DNA of 23,802 nt, from positions 1 through 23,802 of the forward strand of contig NZ_LGDE01000460.1 of NCBI RefSeq assembly GCF_001279725.1, read 5' to 3'. The notes beneath the pieces were generated by a model. It was not told where the DNA came from and made no database searches. It worked only from the letters and a program-made list of their open reading frames with translations. Shown here piece after piece: positions 22,161 to 23,802 of this stretch. A program made the position numbers and the translations under genes. Within the stretch, counting starts at the first letter, position 1, and every line of letters starts with the position of its first letter. This DNA comes from Streptomyces sp. WM4235. Its GTDB lineage: Bacteria > Actinomycetota > Actinomycetes > Streptomycetales > Streptomycetaceae.

Positions 22161-22184
22161 CCTGAGGTCACCCCGCGGGTGACC
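22157..22184. terminator. Two overlapping hairpins at the convergent methyltransferase/vsr junction
   Basis: GTGACC (22157-22162) pairs with GGTCAC (22166-22171) over a 3-base loop. GGTCACCC (22166-22173) also pairs with GGGTGACC (22177-22184) over a 3-base loop. The two structures exclude each other. They contain the methyltransferase stop (22158-22160) and the vsr stop (22168-22170). No T-run is present. Confidence 0.5.
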
Positions 22185-22737
22185 CGGCCGCCCCGCCCTC
22201 CTCGACACGGACATCACCGGCGGAGGCAGGGGCCTCACCGGCGACGGTACGGGCATCAGCGGCGGCCGTACCGGCGACGACGGCGCGGGCGGCCGTACGA
22301 GCGGCGGCGCGGGCGGCGCGTTCGGCCCTCCGGCGCGCCACCACCTCGGCGACCCGGACCGCCGACTCGGCCGGCGGCTCGTGCTCCCACACCCGGACGG
22401 CCAGCCAGCCCGCCTCCGCGAGCCGCGCGTCGGTGTCCCGGTCCCGAGCCTGGTTGCCCTCGATCTTCGCCCGCCAGAACTCCGCGTTGCGCCGGGGCCA
22501 GGTCGCGTGCTCCGGGCAGCCGTGCCAGAAACAGCCGTCCACGAAGACCGCGACGCGCGCCGGACCGAAGACGATGTCGGCCTCCCTGCGCACCCCCTTC
22601 ACGGGGCGGCCGTGGACGCGGAACCGCAGTCCCGAGGCGTGCAGGGCCTTCCGCAGGGCCACCTCGATCTTGGTGTCCTTGCTCTTCTGCCGGCTCATGC
22701 GAGCGCGGACGTCGGGAGTGCTCTCCAGGGCTTCCAC
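22168..22737 (-). CDS. vsr: Very short patch repair endonuclease (DNA mismatch endonuclease, Vsr)
   Basis: 189 residues. It nicks 5' of the T in T:G mismatches at methylated sites, starting repair of deaminated 5-methylcytosine. RARMSRQKSKDTKIE, HGRPVKGVRREADIVF (the Asp of READ is the likely catalytic residue), VAVFVDGCFWHGCPEH (metal and DNA contacts), RRNAEFWRAKIEGNQARDR and GWLAVRVWEHE are all characteristic. About 60 C-terminal residues (from 130) form an Ala/Arg-rich tail with AARTAARA-type repeats not needed in E. coli Vsr. The GTG at 22737 lies four bases after the stop of the upstream nuclease-like gene and has AGGG directly before it, too close to be ideal, so coupling is likely. 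The partner methyltransferase is convergent. Confidence 0.93.
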   Translation of the reverse strand: MEALESTPDVRARMSRQKSKDTKIEVALRKALHASGLRFRVHGRPVKGVRREADIVFGPARVAVFVDGCFWHGCPEHATWPRRNAEFWRAKIEGNQARDRDTDARLAEAGWLAVRVWEHEPPAESAVRVAEVVARRRAERAARAAARTAARAVVAGTAAADARTVAGEAPASAGDVRVEEGGAAGSPAG

Positions 22738-23170
22738 CCCTTCATTGTGGTGCCACGGGCAGTTCCAACTGGACGTGGCCCCGGGCCACGACCGTCGGTC
22801 GCGTCGGGCGGGCTCCCCCTCCGAGCGCGAGCAGGACGCGCAGGGCCGCCAGGACCTCCGCCGGGGCGTCCCGCACCATCGACGGGGTCACGCTCACCAC
22901 CAGGACACCGTGGGCCTCCAGGCGCAGTCGGCGCCGGAGGGTGGCCTGCCAGGCGTCGCGGGTGAAGTGGTACTCGACCGAGTCGACCTCCAGGGCCACG
23001 CCCTCGTCGGGCCAGTAGGCGTCCGGGGAGGCCAGAAAGGCCCCTTCGGGGGTGTGGAGACGGGCGTTCCACAGGGGGGTGGGGAGGTTGCCGGCGGCCA
23101 GGGCTTCGCGGGCCCGTGCCTCGGCGACCGAGCGGACGCCCACCAGGAGTTCCGCGGCGGCCGCCCGGAC

Positions 23171-23204
23171 GGCGGGGCGGGCCAGGAGGCGGGGCGGGCC
23201 AGGA
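23171..23204. repeat. Exact 17-bp tandem duplication causing a frameshift
   Basis: GGCGGGGCGGGCCAGGA is present twice head to tail (23171-23187 and 23188-23204). Because 17 is not a multiple of three, the duplication shifts the nuclease-like gene out of frame. Each copy is flanked by GGCGGG-type sequence that would favour slippage. Confidence 0.95.
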
Positions 23205-23480
23205 GGCGGGCGGAGCGGAGTTCGGCGTGCAGGTCCCGCGGGTGGCACCAGCCGGCCTGGACGACGTGGGCCAGTACGGAGCGGATGAGGTCGGGGTCCG
23301 TGGCGCGGGCCGCGAAATCGGCGGCGGCGCGCACCGGGCGGGTGCTCGGAACGCCGTGGACGGCGATGGTGCGCGGCCACCGGGTGGTGGGCAGCGGGCG
23401 GACCCCGCCGGTGGCGGCGACCCGGCGCGGGGCGCGGATCAGGACGTCGGCGGGGGGGTCCGGGGGGTCGCGGGCCCCGA

Positions 23481-23492
23481 GGGGGGGGGGGG
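23481..23492. repeat. Run of twelve G
   Basis: An uninterrupted G12 tract, C12 on the coding strand of the nuclease-like gene, where it encodes consecutive prolines. It is the longest homopolymer noticed in the window. Coding sense on both sides is in the same frame, so the present length is in register. Confidence 0.95.
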
Positions 23493-23802
23493 CCGCCCCG
23501 CCGGTGAGGGCGGCCGTGTCCCCCGTGAGCGGGTCGGCGGTGGGCTCGGCGGCGTACATCACGGCGGCGAGGGCGCGTTGCCGTCGGTCCGGGGGGCCGG
23601 TCTGAAGCAGGTGGACGCGGGGCAGCAGCCGCTGCCAGGGGCCTCCCGGCCGGCTCCGGGAGGTGATCGTCCCGGCGGGGACGCCGGCGGCGAGGAGCTG
23701 CCGGCGGGTGGCCAGGTCGTACCGGTGCCGGGTGGCCCGGGACGTGCCGGCGCCTTCCGCTGGGCGGGGCGGGCGGGCCGGTGGGGTCGGGTGGGTCAGT
23801 GG

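Larger units (their letters stand above)
22742..23802 (-). pseudogene. DUF559/Vsr-like nuclease-fold protein, frameshifted and open at the right edge
   Basis: Two frames share one protein. The first, open from the right edge, reads RHRYDLATRRQLLAAGVPAGTI and later AVHGVPSTRPVRAA and DLHAELRSARLLARPA. The second continues AAAELLVGVRSVAEARAREALAAG, AYWPDEGVALEVDSVEYHF and LRLEAHGVLVVSVTPSMVR to a stop at 22742. The switch falls at an exact 17-bp tandem duplication (23171-23204). Deleting one copy joins the frames exactly, giving about 347 residues in the window. The organisation is an N-terminal winged-helix-like region plus a restriction-endonuclease-like core (EVDS with upstream Asp), as in actinobacterial DUF559 proteins. 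A C12 tract on the coding strand lies upstream but keeps frame. The start is outside the window. A sequencing or assembly error is the main alternative to true loss of function. Confidence 0.82.

Overview
The window looks like chromosomal DNA of a Streptomyces or close relative. Base composition is very GC-rich with G/C at third codon positions, GTG starts and GGAGG-type ribosome sites are common, and the gene families are typical of that group: class E and class F sortases, a DUF6412 protein beside a YidC-like protein, ROK regulators, and a SEC-C protein. No IS element, phage gene or CRISPR array was seen. This assignment comes from reading the sequence; no database search was run.

Layout. 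1-1818: a partial Pro/Ala-rich gene and a two-domain peptidoglycan-binding NlpC/P60-like hydrolase, both leftward. 2009-2129: tRNA-Lys(CTT) and a strong bidirectional terminator. 2163-3605: a class F sortase and a probable anchored partner, with a hairpin and 22-bp repeats upstream. 3629-4408: a NagD-type HAD phosphatase. 4530-12993: a leftward phosphonate cluster. It comprises a GntR/UTRA regulator, a phosphonate-associated FAD oxidoreductase, a phosphonatase-like HAD hydrolase, a complete ABC importer of the 2-aminoethylphosphonate (AEP) type, and a secreted alkaline-phosphatase-superfamily enzyme. 13027-13860: an LAHTG surface protein. 14034-16284: divergent ROK regulator and Gfo/Idh/MocA dehydrogenase with a perfect palindrome between them. 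16444-17301: an FAH-family enzyme. 17440-18752: a DUF6412 protein and an unusual YidC/Oxa1 protein. 18927-20839: a class E sortase divergent from a TPR/SEC-C protein. 20904-23802: a C5-cytosine methyltransferase convergent with vsr and a frameshifted DUF559-like nuclease gene.

How it works together. In the phosphonate cluster the importer would bring in an aminophosphonate, the FAD enzyme would oxidise it to phosphonoacetaldehyde, and the HAD enzyme would cleave the C-P bond. No PhnW transaminase lies in the window. A 17-bp motif (14/17 identical) precedes both the FAD gene and the secreted phosphodiesterase gene at nearly equal distances. It contains a GntR/HutC-like dyad, so the cluster regulator may control both an extracellular release arm and an intracellular catabolic arm. 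This is the best candidate for an incompletely described system here.

Other notable points are a YidC paralogue without the cytoplasmic coiled-coil hairpin but with four GNTHAK-type repeats; several 17-18-bp tandem repeats; a 28-bp perfect inverted repeat inside the class E sortase gene; and a 17-bp tandem duplication whose removal would restore the reading frame of the nuclease-like gene.
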